Source of the DNA: Mumia sp050632745
GTDB lineage: Bacteria; Actinomycetota; Actinomycetes; Propionibacteriales; Nocardioidaceae
Length of the DNA stretch: 64,000 nt
Assembly (NCBI RefSeq): GCF_050632745.1
Contig: NZ_JBODSD010000003.1
Span: 310,001-374,000 of the forward strand
Direction of reading: 5' to 3'
Every line of letters starts with the position of its first letter. Position 1 is the first letter of the stretch. Made by a program: the position numbers and the translations under genes. Of this stretch, positions 1 to 7,880 are shown one piece after another. The notes under the pieces are model-generated. The model was not told the origin of the DNA. It searched no databases and was given only the letters and a program-made list of their open reading frames with translations.

Positions 1-1
1 C

Positions 2-589
2 GAGGTCGCCGCACAGGCGTACGTCAGGACCCTCGCCGACCTCGGCGTGCAGGCGTCGGCGCAGCAGGTGAGGGACGTCTGGGACGTGCGGTCGACGTCG
101 CAGGTGCTCGCCCACTTCCTTCGGCGACCGTGCCGGGCGAGCGAGCTGGAGCTGTACGGGCGCACCGCGGTCGCCGCACTGACTGACGCGCCGCTCTTCC
201 CGGGGATCACGAGCCTCCTCGATCACCTGGAGCGGGTGGGGTACGCGCTCGGGGTGCTCACCGGAGCGGCGCGTGTCGCCGCCGACGCGGTGCTCGCCCG
301 GCACGGGATCGCGACGCGGTTCGGCGCGGTCCTGTGCGGTGACGAGGGGATCGCGCCGAAGCCTTCCCCCGAGGGGCTCCTCGCGGTCTGCGCGCGACTG
401 GGAGTCTCTCCCGCCACGACCGCGTACGTCGGCGACACCGCGACGGACCTGGCGTGCGCGTCGGCCGCGGGGGTGCGCGGGATCGCGGCAGCGTGGCGGC
501 CCGGCTCGCACCCCGACGCCGTGGGCGACGACCCTCCGCTCGCCCGCACCCCGTCGGCGGTCGTCGACGTGCTGGGTGCGGGGGTGTGA
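2..589 (+). CDS. HAD-family phosphatase (phosphoglycolate phosphatase-like), 5' truncated
   Basis: C-terminal part of a HAD-superfamily hydrolase of the Gph type. The frame is open to the window edge, so the true start and the N-terminal DxD nucleophile motif lie outside. Visible are the motif II stretch GVLTGAAR, the motif III lysine in IAPKPSPEG and the motif IV acidic pair in YVGDTATD, which holds Mg2+. The family removes phosphate from small metabolites in the cytosol; the substrate cannot be told. It converges with the dehydratase gene on the other strand, 7 nt away. An in-frame GTG at 47 is a possible start only if the N-terminus were missing, which the family length argues against. Confidence 0.85.
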   Translation, partial: EVAAQAYVRTLADLGVQASAQQVRDVWDVRSTSQVLAHFLRRPCRASELELYGRTAVAALTDAPLFPGITSLLDHLERVGYALGVLTGAARVAADAVLARHGIATRFGAVLCGDEGIAPKPSPEGLLAVCARLGVSPATTAYVGDTATDLACASAAGVRGIAAAWRPGSHPDAVGDDPPLARTPSAVVDVLGAGV

Positions 590-596
590 GCGCGGG

Positions 597-1565
597 TCAG
601 AGCAGCCGCGACAGCAGGTGCCACGAGACGTTGCTGCCCGACAGCACGACGCCCACCGGTCCGTCGACCGTCCGCCCCTCGGCGACGTCGGCGCGCGCCC
701 CCGCGAGCGCCGCCGCACCCGCCGGCTCGACGACGACCCGCAGGAGTCGCGTCGCCGTCACCATGGCCTCGAGGATCGCGTCGTCCGGCACGGTCCGTAC
801 CCGCAGGTCGCCGGCCGCGGCGATGAGTCCGAAGGGCACGGCGCCAGGCGCGGGCGCCGTCAGCCCGTCCGCGACCGTGCTGATCGACGGCGACCGGACC
901 GGCCTGCCGGCGGCGAGCGAACGCACCATGCCGTCGGAGCCCGTCGGCTGGACGCCGACCAGCTCGACACGGGACCCGAACGCCCGTCGGGCCAGGACCG
1001 CACCGGCGAGGAGACCGCCTCCCGAGCACGGGATGTACACGCGCGCGAGAGGCGGGCTGTCCTCCAACAGCTCGAGCGTCGCGGTCGCCGCTCCGGCGAC
1101 CACCATCGGATCGTCGTACGGGTGGACGAAGGTCAGCGCATGGTCGGCCTGGAGCTGACGAGCCCTCACGAACGCCGCCGCCGCGTCGACGACACCGTCG
1201 GTGACGAGGGTCGCTCCGAGCTCGAGGACTGCAGCCCGCTTCTCGGCCACGGCATCCTCCGGCATCACGACGGTCAGCCGGGCCCCGAGGCTGCGCGCGG
1301 CGAACGCGGCACCGAGGGCGGCGTTGCCGGCGCTCACCGTCACCAGCCCGCGGTCGCGCTCCGCGTCGCCCAGGGTCCGGATCCTGTTCAGGGCGCCGCG
1401 CACCTTGAACGACCCGGTCCGCTGCAGCCCCTCCGCCTTCGCGTGCACCGGCAGTCCGGCCCAGGCGTCGAGCTGCGCGGCCGTGAGCACCGGGGTGCGC
1501 GCCACGGCAGAAGCCAGCGACGCTGCCGCCTCGCGTACGTGATCGACGTCGAGGGCGACCGTCAT
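597..1565 (-). CDS. PLP-dependent threonine/serine dehydratase-like enzyme
   Basis: 322-residue fold-type II PLP enzyme. The Schiff-base lysine is in GSFKVRGALN near residue 51, and the glycine loop that holds the PLP phosphate is CSGGGLLAG near residue 170. This subfamily deaminates serine or threonine to pyruvate or 2-oxobutyrate, or racemises them. No C-terminal ACT domain is present, so it is the catabolic, not the isoleucine-feedback, form. The ATG overlaps the stop of the upstream metallophosphoesterase by 4 nt (ATGA), so the two are translationally coupled. Hydroxyaspartate dehydratase or serine racemase activity cannot be excluded from sequence alone. Confidence 0.85.
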   Translation of the reverse strand: MTVALDVDHVREAAASLASAVARTPVLTAAQLDAWAGLPVHAKAEGLQRTGSFKVRGALNRIRTLGDAERDRGLVTVSAGNAALGAAFAARSLGARLTVVMPEDAVAEKRAAVLELGATLVTDGVVDAAAAFVRARQLQADHALTFVHPYDDPMVVAGAATATLELLEDSPPLARVYIPCSGGGLLAGAVLARRAFGSRVELVGVQPTGSDGMVRSLAAGRPVRSPSISTVADGLTAPAPGAVPFGLIAAAGDLRVRTVPDDAILEAMVTATRLLRVVVEPAGAAALAGARADVAEGRTVDGPVGVVLSGSNVSWHLLSRLL

Positions 1566-2443
1566 CGGTACGCCATCGGGGCAGCGTCGACCTCGTAGAC
1601 GAGCTCGCCGGCGCGCGGGTCGTGAGCGGTCAGGGTGGCGACGATCGGCGTGCCGTGCCTGCCGACCTCGACCACGGCAGCCGCCGGACCCAGGACACCT
1701 CGGATCCTGCCCACCGGTGCCGCGAGGTCGATCCGCGTGACGATCCCGGGAGCGACGTGCACCGGGACGGTCCCGAGGGCTCCGGCCATCTGGTGGTGGA
1801 GGTGGCCGCACAGCACAGCGACGACGTCGGTCCCCTCGACGACCTGCCGCAGCCGAGCGGGCTCGCGCAGGACCATGTCGGCCATCGGATGCCGAGCGGG
1901 CGAGATCGGAGGGTGGTGGAGCGCGAGGACGGTGCCGCGCTCGGCGGGCTCGGCCAGCACCTCGCGCAACCAGTCGAGCTGAGCGTCGTCGAGGTGGCCG
2001 TGGGCGAATCCCGGGACGAGGCTGTCCAGCGTGACGAGGCGCAGTCCTCGGACGAGGCTGAGTCCGGCGCAGGCGTCGACGGGTGCCCGGAGTCCCGCGT
2101 CCCCGCCGCGGTGGTCGAGGTGCCCGCTCCCGAACACCTCGCCGAACGCGGACCGCGAGTCGTGGTTCCCGGTGGTGTAGACGTGAGGCACGCCCCGAGC
2201 CTCCGCGAAGGCGCCGACGAGGTCGCGAACCCGCACGCACCCGCCCACCGATCCGTCGTCGGCGACGTCGCCGGTCGTGAGCACGAGGTCGAGGTCGTGC
2301 ACATCCTCGAGCGACGAGAGGAGCAGCTCGAGCGCTCGTGCGGCGTCGACCCCGTCGGCGTCGCGACCGGACGCCGTCATGTGCGGGTCGGAGAGGTGGA
2401 GGATCCGTACGGCGTCGGCGTCGGTCGCATGCGTCTGCGGCAT
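1562..2443 (-). CDS. Calcineurin-like metallophosphoesterase (CpdA/Icc type)
   Basis: 293-residue phosphodiesterase with the full dimetal set in order: LSDPH (D-x-H) near residue 18, GDVADDG near 58, GNHDSR near 92, HHPP near 171 and GHLHH near 209. Proteins with this spacing are class III 3',5'-cyclic-nucleotide phosphodiesterases or close relatives acting in the cytosol. There is no signal peptide. It is first in a two-gene operon with the PLP dehydratase, sharing an ATGA overlap. The upstream side is divergent from the DGPF gene across 227 bp. cAMP hydrolysis is a family inference; other phosphodiester substrates are possible. Confidence 0.85.
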   Translation of the reverse strand: MPQTHATDADAVRILHLSDPHMTASGRDADGVDAARALELLLSSLEDVHDLDLVLTTGDVADDGSVGGCVRVRDLVGAFAEARGVPHVYTTGNHDSRSAFGEVFGSGHLDHRGGDAGLRAPVDACAGLSLVRGLRLVTLDSLVPGFAHGHLDDAQLDWLREVLAEPAERGTVLALHHPPISPARHPMADMVLREPARLRQVVEGTDVVAVLCGHLHHQMAGALGTVPVHVAPGIVTRIDLAAPVGRIRGVLGPAAAVVEVGRHGTPIVATLTAHDPRAGELVYEVDAAPMAYR

Positions 2444-2576
2444 CGCGTCGTCTCCTTCGGGGTGGATGCGGTCCTACGCCCTCGACGGTAGAGGTGGACC
2501 TCCGGGGACGGGTCAACCGCTCCTCGCGCGGCTCCCCGCGCGGGCGCGCAAAGAAACGTCGAAAAAAGTGCTGCCT

Positions 2577-2638
2577 CGTGTCGAAGACGGGGACGCCCGT
2601 TCGGCGTAGGGGTGAGAGACCGCTCCGGCACTAAGGTC
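2577..2638 (+). promoter_or_regulatory. Probable ECF42-type promoter of the DGPF gene
   Basis: TGTCGA at 2579-2584, a 17-nt spacer, then CGGCGTAGG at 2602-2610. The whole block from GTGTCGA to CTAAGGTC is nearly identical to the block upstream of the DHFR-like gene on the minus strand at 62924-62985. Conservation of a non-coding promoter-length block before two unrelated genes, one of them next to an ECF42-type sigma gene, marks it as that sigma factor's target. The sigma assignment is inference. Confidence 0.7.
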
Positions 2639-2670
2639 GAGGCGGCACCGAACCGACAAGGGAGAACATC

Positions 2671-3105
2671 ATGCGCGTCATGGTCATGGTCCAGTCCACG
2701 CCGGCGTGGGAGGCAGAGGGTGCGATGCCGTCCACGGAGATGCTCGCGGCGATGGGCAAGTACAACGAGGAGCTCGTCAAGGCCGGCATCATGCTGGACG
2801 GCGACGGGCTCAAGAACAGCAACGAGGGTGCGCGGGTCGTCTTCGGGCAGGGCGAGCCGCGGGTCGTCGACGGTCCGTTCACCGAGAGCAAGGAGCTGCT
2901 CGCGGGCTACTGGATCTGGGAGGTCAAGTCCTTCGAGGAGGCCGTCGAGTGGGCGAAGCGGTGCCCGCACGACCCGTCTGAGCCCAGCCAGCTCGAGCTG
3001 CGCCCGCTGCACGAGGCGGCCGACTTCGGCGACGAGTACACCCCCGAGCTCCGCGAGCAGGACGACCGCCTGCGCGAGCAGATCCAGCAGCAGCACGGGT
3101 CCTGA
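2671..3105 (+). CDS. YCII-related DGPF-domain protein
   Basis: 144-residue cytosolic protein of the YCII-related fold. It carries the hallmark VVDGPFTESKE (residues ~70-80) followed by LLAGYWIWEVKSFEEAVEWAKRCP. DGPF proteins are dimeric alpha/beta proteins of unknown reaction and are the classical partners and targets of ECF42 sigma factors, one of which is encoded 4 nt downstream. The start has a good Shine-Dalgarno AGGGAGA, and the promoter block at 2577-2638 precedes it. The neighbourhood supports a stress-response role, but no substrate is known for the family. Confidence 0.9.
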   Translation: MRVMVMVQSTPAWEAEGAMPSTEMLAAMGKYNEELVKAGIMLDGDGLKNSNEGARVVFGQGEPRVVDGPFTESKELLAGYWIWEVKSFEEAVEWAKRCPHDPSEPSQLELRPLHEAADFGDEYTPELREQDDRLREQIQQQHGS

Positions 3106-3109
3106 CCCG

Positions 3110-4381
3110 ATGCCCGGCGACGTCGCACGCACGATCGACGCGATCTGGAGGATCGAGTCGGCGCGGGTGGTCGCCGGGCTCGTACGGGTCGTCAACGACG
3201 TCGGGTACGCCGAGGACCTCGCGCAGGACGCGCTCGTCATCGCGCTGGAGAAGTGGCCGCGCGAAGGGATCCCGGACAACCCGGCGGCCTGGCTCACGAA
3301 GGTCGCCCGCAACCTCGCGGTCGACCGGGTGCGCCGCGAACAGAACCTGACCCGCAAGTACGCGGTGCTCGCCCCGGACCTCGAAGGGCAGCGCCGCGCG
3401 GCGACCCCGGACCCGGACGAGGTGGTCGAGGACCCGGTCGGCGACGACGTGCTCCGCCTCGTCTTCGTGGCGTGCCACCCGGTCCTCAGTCGGGATGCGC
3501 AGGTCGCGCTCACCCTGCGGATGATCGGGGGCCTGTCGACCGACGAGATCGCGCGCGCCTTCCTCACGCCTTCGGCGACGGTCGGCCAGCGCATCTCGCG
3601 GGCCAAGCGGACGTTGTCGGAGGCGCAGGTCCCCTTCGAGATCCCGTCGGCGGAGGAGCTTCCGGCCCGCCTGGCGGCGGTGCTCGAGGTCGTCTACCTG
3701 ATCTTCAACGAGGGCTACTCGGCAAGCTCGGGCGATCGCGTGATCCGCGACGACCTGTGCGGGGAGGCGATGCGGCTCGGCCGCACGCTCAGCGCGCTCC
3801 TGCCGCGCGAGCCGGAGGCGTACGGGTTGGTCGCCCTGATGGAGCTGCAGGCGTCGCGGTTCGCAGCGCGCGTCGACCGCAACGGCATGCCGGTCCTCCT
3901 CGACGACCAGGACCGCTCGCGCTGGGACCGTACGCTCATCCGGCACGGCCTCGGCGCGCTCGACCGGTCCGTCTCGTTGCGGCGCCCGCTCGGTCCGTAC
4001 ACGCTCCAGGCGGCGATCGCCGCGTGCCACGCTCGTGCGGCGCGTGCCGAGGACACCGACTGGAAGCGCATCGTCGCGCTGTACGACGCCCTGTCCGCGC
4101 TCAACCCGTCCCCCGTGGTCTCGCTCAACCGCGCTGTCGCGGTCAGCCGGGCGTACGGGCCCGCCGAGGCGCTCGAGGCCGTGGACGCGCTGCGGCAGGA
4201 CCCCCGGCTCGCGTCGTACCACCTGCTCCCCAGCGTCCGTGCCGACCTGCTCGTGCGGGTCGGCCGCGACGCCGAGGCGGCACGCGAGTTCGAGTCCGCT
4301 GCGCGCCTGGCCGGCAACGTGCACGACCGGCGGGTGCTGATGGAGCTCGCGGCCGCGGCCCAGGCCCGCGCCGAGGCCTGA
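3110..4381 (+). CDS. ECF sigma factor, ECF42 type with long C-terminal extension
   Basis: 423-residue sigma-70-family protein. Region 2 lies at ~10-80 (YAEDLAQDALVIALEKW, then PAAWLTKVARNLAVDRVRRE) and region 4 at ~125-175 (LTLRMIGGLSTDEIARAFLTPSATVGQRISRAKRTL). About 230 further residues form an all-helical, TPR-like extension (DUF6596 region). This architecture next to a DGPF gene is the ECF42 signature; in that group the extension, rather than an anti-sigma factor, controls activity, and none is encoded here. The ATG at 3110 lies just after the DGPF stop. The likely targets are the DGPF promoter and the 62.9-kb promoter. Confidence 0.9.
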   Translation: MPGDVARTIDAIWRIESARVVAGLVRVVNDVGYAEDLAQDALVIALEKWPREGIPDNPAAWLTKVARNLAVDRVRREQNLTRKYAVLAPDLEGQRRAATPDPDEVVEDPVGDDVLRLVFVACHPVLSRDAQVALTLRMIGGLSTDEIARAFLTPSATVGQRISRAKRTLSEAQVPFEIPSAEELPARLAAVLEVVYLIFNEGYSASSGDRVIRDDLCGEAMRLGRTLSALLPREPEAYGLVALMELQASRFAARVDRNGMPVLLDDQDRSRWDRTLIRHGLGALDRSVSLRRPLGPYTLQAAIAACHARAARAEDTDWKRIVALYDALSALNPSPVVSLNRAVAVSRAYGPAEALEAVDALRQDPRLASYHLLPSVRADLLVRVGRDAEAAREFESAARLAGNVHDRRVLMELAAAAQARAEA

Positions 4382-4398
4382 CCGCCTACGGTGTCGGG

Positions 4399-4869
4399 GT
4401 GGACGCCCTCGACATCGCGCCGCTCGACCTGCACGACGCCGACACCGCCGCCACGCTGCTCGCGGTGCAGCGGAGGGCGTACGCGGTGGAGGCGGCGCTG
4501 ATCGACTATCCCGACCTGCCGATGCTGCGGGAGACGCTGACCGAGCTGCAGGAGAGCGACGAGGAGTTCCTCGGTGCGTACGCGGACGGTGCGCTGGTCG
4601 GGGCCGTCTCGTGGATGCGGCTCGGCGACGGGACGGTGGACATCTTCCGCCTCGTGGTCGACCCGGACGTCCACCGGCGCGGGATCGCGTCGTCGCTCCT
4701 GGAGGTGCTCGCCGCGCTCGAGCCGACGGAGCGCACGATCGTGTCCACCGGCAGCCTGAACGCGCCGGCGCTCGCGCTCTACGCCCGCCACGGCTTCGTG
4801 CCGGTCGCCGAGCGCGAGGTCGGACCCGGAGTACGGCTGACCGACCTCGAGCGTCGCGCGATACCGTGA
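4399..4869 (+). CDS. GNAT-family N-acetyltransferase
   Basis: 156-residue acetyltransferase. The acetyl-CoA pyrophosphate loop is VVDPDVHRRGIASSLLE (~residues 88-104, the R-x-x-G-x-G/A motif), and the C-terminal NAPALALYARHGFVPV strand-helix is typical of GNATs. The family moves acetyl from acetyl-CoA to an amine; the acceptor is unknown. The GTG at 4399 was chosen because a TACGGT box ends 6 nt before it, the leaderless geometry seen repeatedly in this window. It follows the sigma gene by 17 nt and precedes the stress-protein gene by 3 nt. Confidence 0.85.
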   Translation: MDALDIAPLDLHDADTAATLLAVQRRAYAVEAALIDYPDLPMLRETLTELQESDEEFLGAYADGALVGAVSWMRLGDGTVDIFRLVVDPDVHRRGIASSLLEVLAALEPTERTIVSTGSLNAPALALYARHGFVPVAEREVGPGVRLTDLERRAIP

Positions 4870-4872
4870 GGC

Positions 4873-5388
4873 ATGACCACGAAGGAGATCGACTTCGACG
4901 GTGGGATCCTCGTCGGCCACGACGGGTCCGACTTCTCCGACCAGGCGGTCCGCTGGGCGCTGGAGTACGGCAAGCTGACCGGTCAGCCGGTCACGGTGGT
5001 GCGGGCCTGGGTGCTCACGACCGCGCCGCGCCCCAGGACCTGGGAGCCCGGCTACATGCCGCCGCTGGAGGACTTCGCGGCAGCGGTCGTCGAGCGGCTG
5101 GACGAGGACCTCGCGCCGCTGCGTGCCGACTACGCCGACGTCGCCGTGCGCACGTGCGCGGTGCACGGCAAGCCGGCCCCGCGCATCATCGAGGCGTCCG
5201 AGAAGGCGTCGATGGTCGTGGTCGGGCGCCGTGGTCTGGGTGGCTTCAAGGGCCTCGTGCTCGGCTCGGTGAGCGAGCAGGTCGTCCGCCACGCCAAGGC
5301 GACCGTGACTGTCGTGCAGCCCGACGGCGACGACGCCACGCCCGGTGCACGCAACGTCCTCGACTCGAGCCTCGCCGACGAAGCCTGA
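4873..5388 (+). CDS. Universal stress protein (UspA family)
   Basis: 171-residue single-domain Usp. The N-terminal GILVGHDGSDFSDQAVRWAL strand-helix and the ATP-binding signature GRRGLGGFKGLVLGSVS (G-x2-G-x9-G-S, ~residues 116-132) are intact, so it should bind ATP. Usp proteins are cytosolic and linked to stress survival in actinomycetes. A TACCGT box ends 5 nt before the ATG, suggesting a leaderless message independent of the upstream GNAT gene. The DUF503 gene follows after 3 nt. Confidence 0.9.
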   Translation: MTTKEIDFDGGILVGHDGSDFSDQAVRWALEYGKLTGQPVTVVRAWVLTTAPRPRTWEPGYMPPLEDFAAAVVERLDEDLAPLRADYADVAVRTCAVHGKPAPRIIEASEKASMVVVGRRGLGGFKGLVLGSVSEQVVRHAKATVTVVQPDGDDATPGARNVLDSSLADEA

Positions 5389-5391
5389 GCG

Positions 5392-5685
5392 ATGTGGGTC
5401 GGCGCGATCGAGTTCGACCTGCTCCTCGGTGACGTCCACACGCTGAAGGAGAAGCGCGCGTTCGTGCGCCCGCTGGTCGCCGAGCTGCGCCGCACCTTCG
5501 AGGTGTCGGTCGCCGAGACGGACAGCCAGGACCTCTACCGGCGGGCGCAGATCGGCGTCGCGGTCGCCGCCGGGGAGAACGCCCACGTCATCGCCGTCCT
5601 GGACAAGGTCGAGCAGTTCGTCGCCGGTCGTCCGGAGATCGACCTGCTCTCCGCGCACCGGTCGTTCTTCAACACCGACGACTGA
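5392..5685 (+). CDS. DUF503 / YlxP-like protein
   Basis: 97-residue protein matching DUF503: MWVGAIEFDLLLGDVHTLKEKR at the start, VAETDSQDLYRRAQIGVAVAA in the middle and a C-terminal acidic tail. YlxP/DUF503 proteins are small ferredoxin-fold dimers, usually found in the rbfA-infB ribosome-maturation neighbourhood. Here the gene instead follows a universal stress protein at 3 nt and is probably cotranscribed with it. The molecular role of the family is not established. Confidence 0.88.
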   Translation: MWVGAIEFDLLLGDVHTLKEKRAFVRPLVAELRRTFEVSVAETDSQDLYRRAQIGVAVAAGENAHVIAVLDKVEQFVAGRPEIDLLSAHRSFFNTDD

Positions 5686-5725
5686 GGGCGTTGCGCTCGG
5701 GCGGCGAGCGGCGTACGGTCGTAGT

Positions 5726-5743
5726 TACTCACTTTGTTGAGTA
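5726..5743. promoter_or_regulatory. Inverted repeat TACTCA-N6-TGAGTA before the SnoaL-like gene
   Basis: Perfect 6-bp arms around CTTTGT, in an otherwise GC-rich 79-bp gap and 21 nt before the ATG at 5765. AT-rich ACTCA/TGAGT dyads are typical operators of small dimeric repressors (TetR, PadR or MarR families). No cognate regulator gene is adjacent, so the binder is unknown. Confidence 0.5.
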
Positions 5744-5764
5744 TCCACGACCAGGAGTGCAGAC

Positions 5765-6199
5765 ATGCCCACAGCAGGAGAGCTCTTCCGCGCGGCCGTC
5801 GAGGCGCGGGACCCGGAGGCGTTCGACGCGGTCTTCGCGGACGACGTCACGTTCCACAGCCCGGTGAAGTTCACGCCGTTCGAGGGCAAGGACGTCGTCA
5901 AGACGGTCCTCACGTTCGTGATGGGGGTGTTCGAGGACTTCCGGTACGTCGGTGAGCTCGAGGGCGCGGGATCGCGGGCCGACGAGGGCGCGGAGGTCCC
6001 GTCGGAGATCCTCGTCTTCCGCGCCAGCGTCGACGGCAAGGCGCTGCACGGGATCGACATGCTGCAGCTCGACGAGGACGGCAAGGTCGCCGAGCTCACC
6101 GTGATGGTGCGCCCGCAGTCCGCCCTGCATGCGCTGCGCGACGCGATGAACCGCGCGATGGTCGACGCGGGGTTCGCGCCGGCGTCCGTGCTGGGCTGA
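5765..6199 (+). CDS. SnoaL-like / NTF2-fold protein
   Basis: 144-residue protein of the nuclear transport factor 2-like (SnoaL_2) fold. It opens with GELFRAAVEARDPEAFDAVFADDVTFHSPVKFTPFEGKD, the usual helix and cone-shaped pocket wall, and ends with a beta-rich half (VFRASVDGKALHGIDMLQLDEDGKVAELTVMVRP). Members are small isomerases, hydrolases or ligand-binding proteins; no function can be assigned. AGGAG sits 7 nt before the ATG. The gene has its own promoter region with a dyad operator, so it is probably induced separately. Confidence 0.8.
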   Translation: MPTAGELFRAAVEARDPEAFDAVFADDVTFHSPVKFTPFEGKDVVKTVLTFVMGVFEDFRYVGELEGAGSRADEGAEVPSEILVFRASVDGKALHGIDMLQLDEDGKVAELTVMVRPQSALHALRDAMNRAMVDAGFAPASVLG

Positions 6200-6285
6200 T
6201 CGCGTCCGTCGCGCGGGTCACGATCCCGACACGTGAGCGATCTGGCGGGGGATCGAATGTCGGCACATCGGCGCATCACTACGGT

Positions 6286-7347
6286 GTGTCCGTGTCGCAT
6301 CTTTCTGTAGCACTGGTTGCCTTCGGGACAGTGATCGCCATGTCTGCGCCGCCCTCCACCGCTGTGGCCAGCGCACTTAGTAATCCTGCAGCCGCGACTG
6401 GCCCCGTCGTGCGCCTGACGAAGGTGCCCCCCGCGTTCACCACGGATCGGACCCCCACGATCCATTTCACGGTAAGTCAGCCGGACGATCAGCAGACACC
6501 AGTGAAGGTGTACTGCGCAGACGCTCCGAACTCTTATCCCGAGGAGTGCGCCAGTCCTTTCACCGTTCCGATCGAGTGGAGCGAGCGCGGGTCTTCCGTG
6601 ATCTACGTCGAGGCGATCGACGAAGCCGGCAACAGCTCAGTCGCGGTCGCACGGTGGACGGTGGACCTCGCAGCCCCAGACCTCTGGCCTGTCCGTACGC
6701 CGTCGGCCATCTCGTCAGATCGGCACACGTTCCGCTGGGACGCAGACGATGCCGGCATCGGCATCGCGTCGTACGACACCAAGCTGAGCATCACTTCGCA
6801 GACCGCGCAACGGATGTCGAAACGGTGGGAGTCTGGACGCCTCTCCAAGCCCCGCACGACGATCCGTGTGCCCCGCGGCATGGTCGCCTGCTTGCAGGTG
6901 CGCGCGACTGACCGTCTCGGCAACAGGTCGAGCTGGCTGCGGATGCCCTGCGTCGCCCGTTCTCAGGGGCACCGCGCGCTCGAGCGGCGCGGCGCGACGC
7001 GGATCCTCCGTGACTCTCGGTACATCGACGGCACGGCTATCCAGATCGATCGGGGAGGACGCGTCGTGCTCCGCGGCGTCCAGCGGAGGTCCCGGGTGAT
7101 CGTCGCGTATCGCCGACACCCCGGCGGCGACTGGTTCCGCGTTCGTGTTCGAGGACGGCAATCGCAGTGGATCGACGTCGTGGGAACAGACGTCATCGGA
7201 ACAGAGAACGAGCCCAGGAAAGGATGGGTCGAGATCAGCCGCACGCCTCGGCGCGACGGCCCGGTCGTGATCGAGGGGCATGATCGCGCGCGGTTGGATG
7301 GGCTGGCCGTGATTCCTCCCTGGGCGTTCGGAATGCCGCGCCGCTGA
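6286..7347 (+). CDS. Secreted protein with Ig-like/fibronectin-like repeats
   Basis: 353-residue exported protein of unknown function. It has an N-terminal hydrophobic signal (LSVALVAFGTVIAM) ending near ASA, then a beta-sandwich segment (TKVPPAFTTDRTPTIHFTVSQP ... VEAIDEAGNSSVAVARWTVD) like the bacterial Ig-like domains that use EAGN loops. A second sandwich (~130-220, ATDRLGNRSSW) and a basic C-terminal half follow. Four cysteines lie in the sandwiches. The start is GTG 6286; GTG 6292 is equally possible. Base composition is visibly less GC-rich than the neighbours, which may mean horizontal arrival or weak codon selection. Confidence 0.6.
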   Translation: MSVSHLSVALVAFGTVIAMSAPPSTAVASALSNPAAATGPVVRLTKVPPAFTTDRTPTIHFTVSQPDDQQTPVKVYCADAPNSYPEECASPFTVPIEWSERGSSVIYVEAIDEAGNSSVAVARWTVDLAAPDLWPVRTPSAISSDRHTFRWDADDAGIGIASYDTKLSITSQTAQRMSKRWESGRLSKPRTTIRVPRGMVACLQVRATDRLGNRSSWLRMPCVARSQGHRALERRGATRILRDSRYIDGTAIQIDRGGRVVLRGVQRRSRVIVAYRRHPGGDWFRVRVRGRQSQWIDVVGTDVIGTENEPRKGWVEISRTPRRDGPVVIEGHDRARLDGLAVIPPWAFGMPRR

Positions 7348-7373
7348 CAGGGATGACTGCCACAAGAACGCGC

Positions 7374-7405
7374 TTGACCTTCACACCAATGTGAAGGTCT
7401 AGCCT
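7374..7405 (+). promoter_or_regulatory. MerR-type promoter/operator with long spacer
   Basis: TTGACC at 7374-7379 and TAGCCT at 7400-7405 are separated by 20 nt, longer than the usual 17. The spacer region holds a perfect dyad, GACCTTCACA-CCAA-TGTGAAGGTC (7376-7399). An overlong spacer filled by a dyad is the hallmark of promoters untwisted by MerR-family activators. The ATG of the VOC gene begins 6 nt after the -10 box, so the message should be leaderless. Confidence 0.75.
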
Positions 7406-7411
7406 GCGGAG

Positions 7412-7879
7412 ATGAGCGACAACGAGAACCCGGTCCTGCAGCTCCGCCTGGTCGTCGAGGCCGAGGACTACGAGGAGGCGGTGCGGTTCTACCGCGACGT
7501 CCTCGGGCTGCCGGAGCAGGCGGCGTTCGAGGGCGACGGCGACGCACGCGTCACGATCCTGGAGGCGGGGCGGGCGACGCTCGAGCTCGCCAACCCCGCG
7601 CAGCGGCGGATGATCGACGAGGTCGAGGTCGGGCGCCCGACGACGCCGCGGCTGCGCGTCGCGTTCGAGGTGCGCGACGGCGAGGCGCGTACGTCGCGGC
7701 TCGTCGACGCCGGAGCGACGCTGGTGGCGTCGCCGCGGGAGACGCCGTGGCGGTCGCTGAACTCGCGCCTCGACGCGCCGGCGGGGCTCCAGATCACCCT
7801 TTTCGAAGAGCTGATGACGCTCGAGGAGCGGCAGGAGCTTGAGGGCTTCGGGACGGACGCCGGTCGGCGCCAGGCCTGA
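7412..7879 (+). CDS. VOC-family (glyoxalase/bleomycin-resistance fold) protein
   Basis: 155-residue VOC-fold protein with two beta-alpha-beta3 modules. The first (LQLRLVVEAEDYEEAVRFYRDVLGLPEQ) has the classic E-A-V-x-F-Y-R-D-V-L-G-L helix. The second begins at LRVAFEVRDGEARTSRLVDAGA, and the last metal-ligand position is occupied in QITLFEEL. The family includes metal-dependent dioxygenases, glyoxalases and drug-binding resistance proteins. The MerR-type promoter directly upstream suggests induction by a drug-like or reactive ligand. The next gene (whiB7-like) is convergent, 1 nt away. Confidence 0.85.
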   Translation: MSDNENPVLQLRLVVEAEDYEEAVRFYRDVLGLPEQAAFEGDGDARVTILEAGRATLELANPAQRRMIDEVEVGRPTTPRLRVAFEVRDGEARTSRLVDAGATLVASPRETPWRSLNSRLDAPAGLQITLFEELMTLEERQELEGFGTDAGRRQA

Positions 7880-7880
7880 G

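Noticed and set aside
3715..5658. Long minus-strand open frame over the sigma, GNAT, stress-protein and DUF503 genes
   Set aside because: It is antisense to four genes with clear domains and has no start context of its own.
6286..7347. Lower-GC secreted-protein gene as a recent mobile island
   Set aside because: No integrase, transposase, tRNA junction or flanking repeats; composition alone is not enough.
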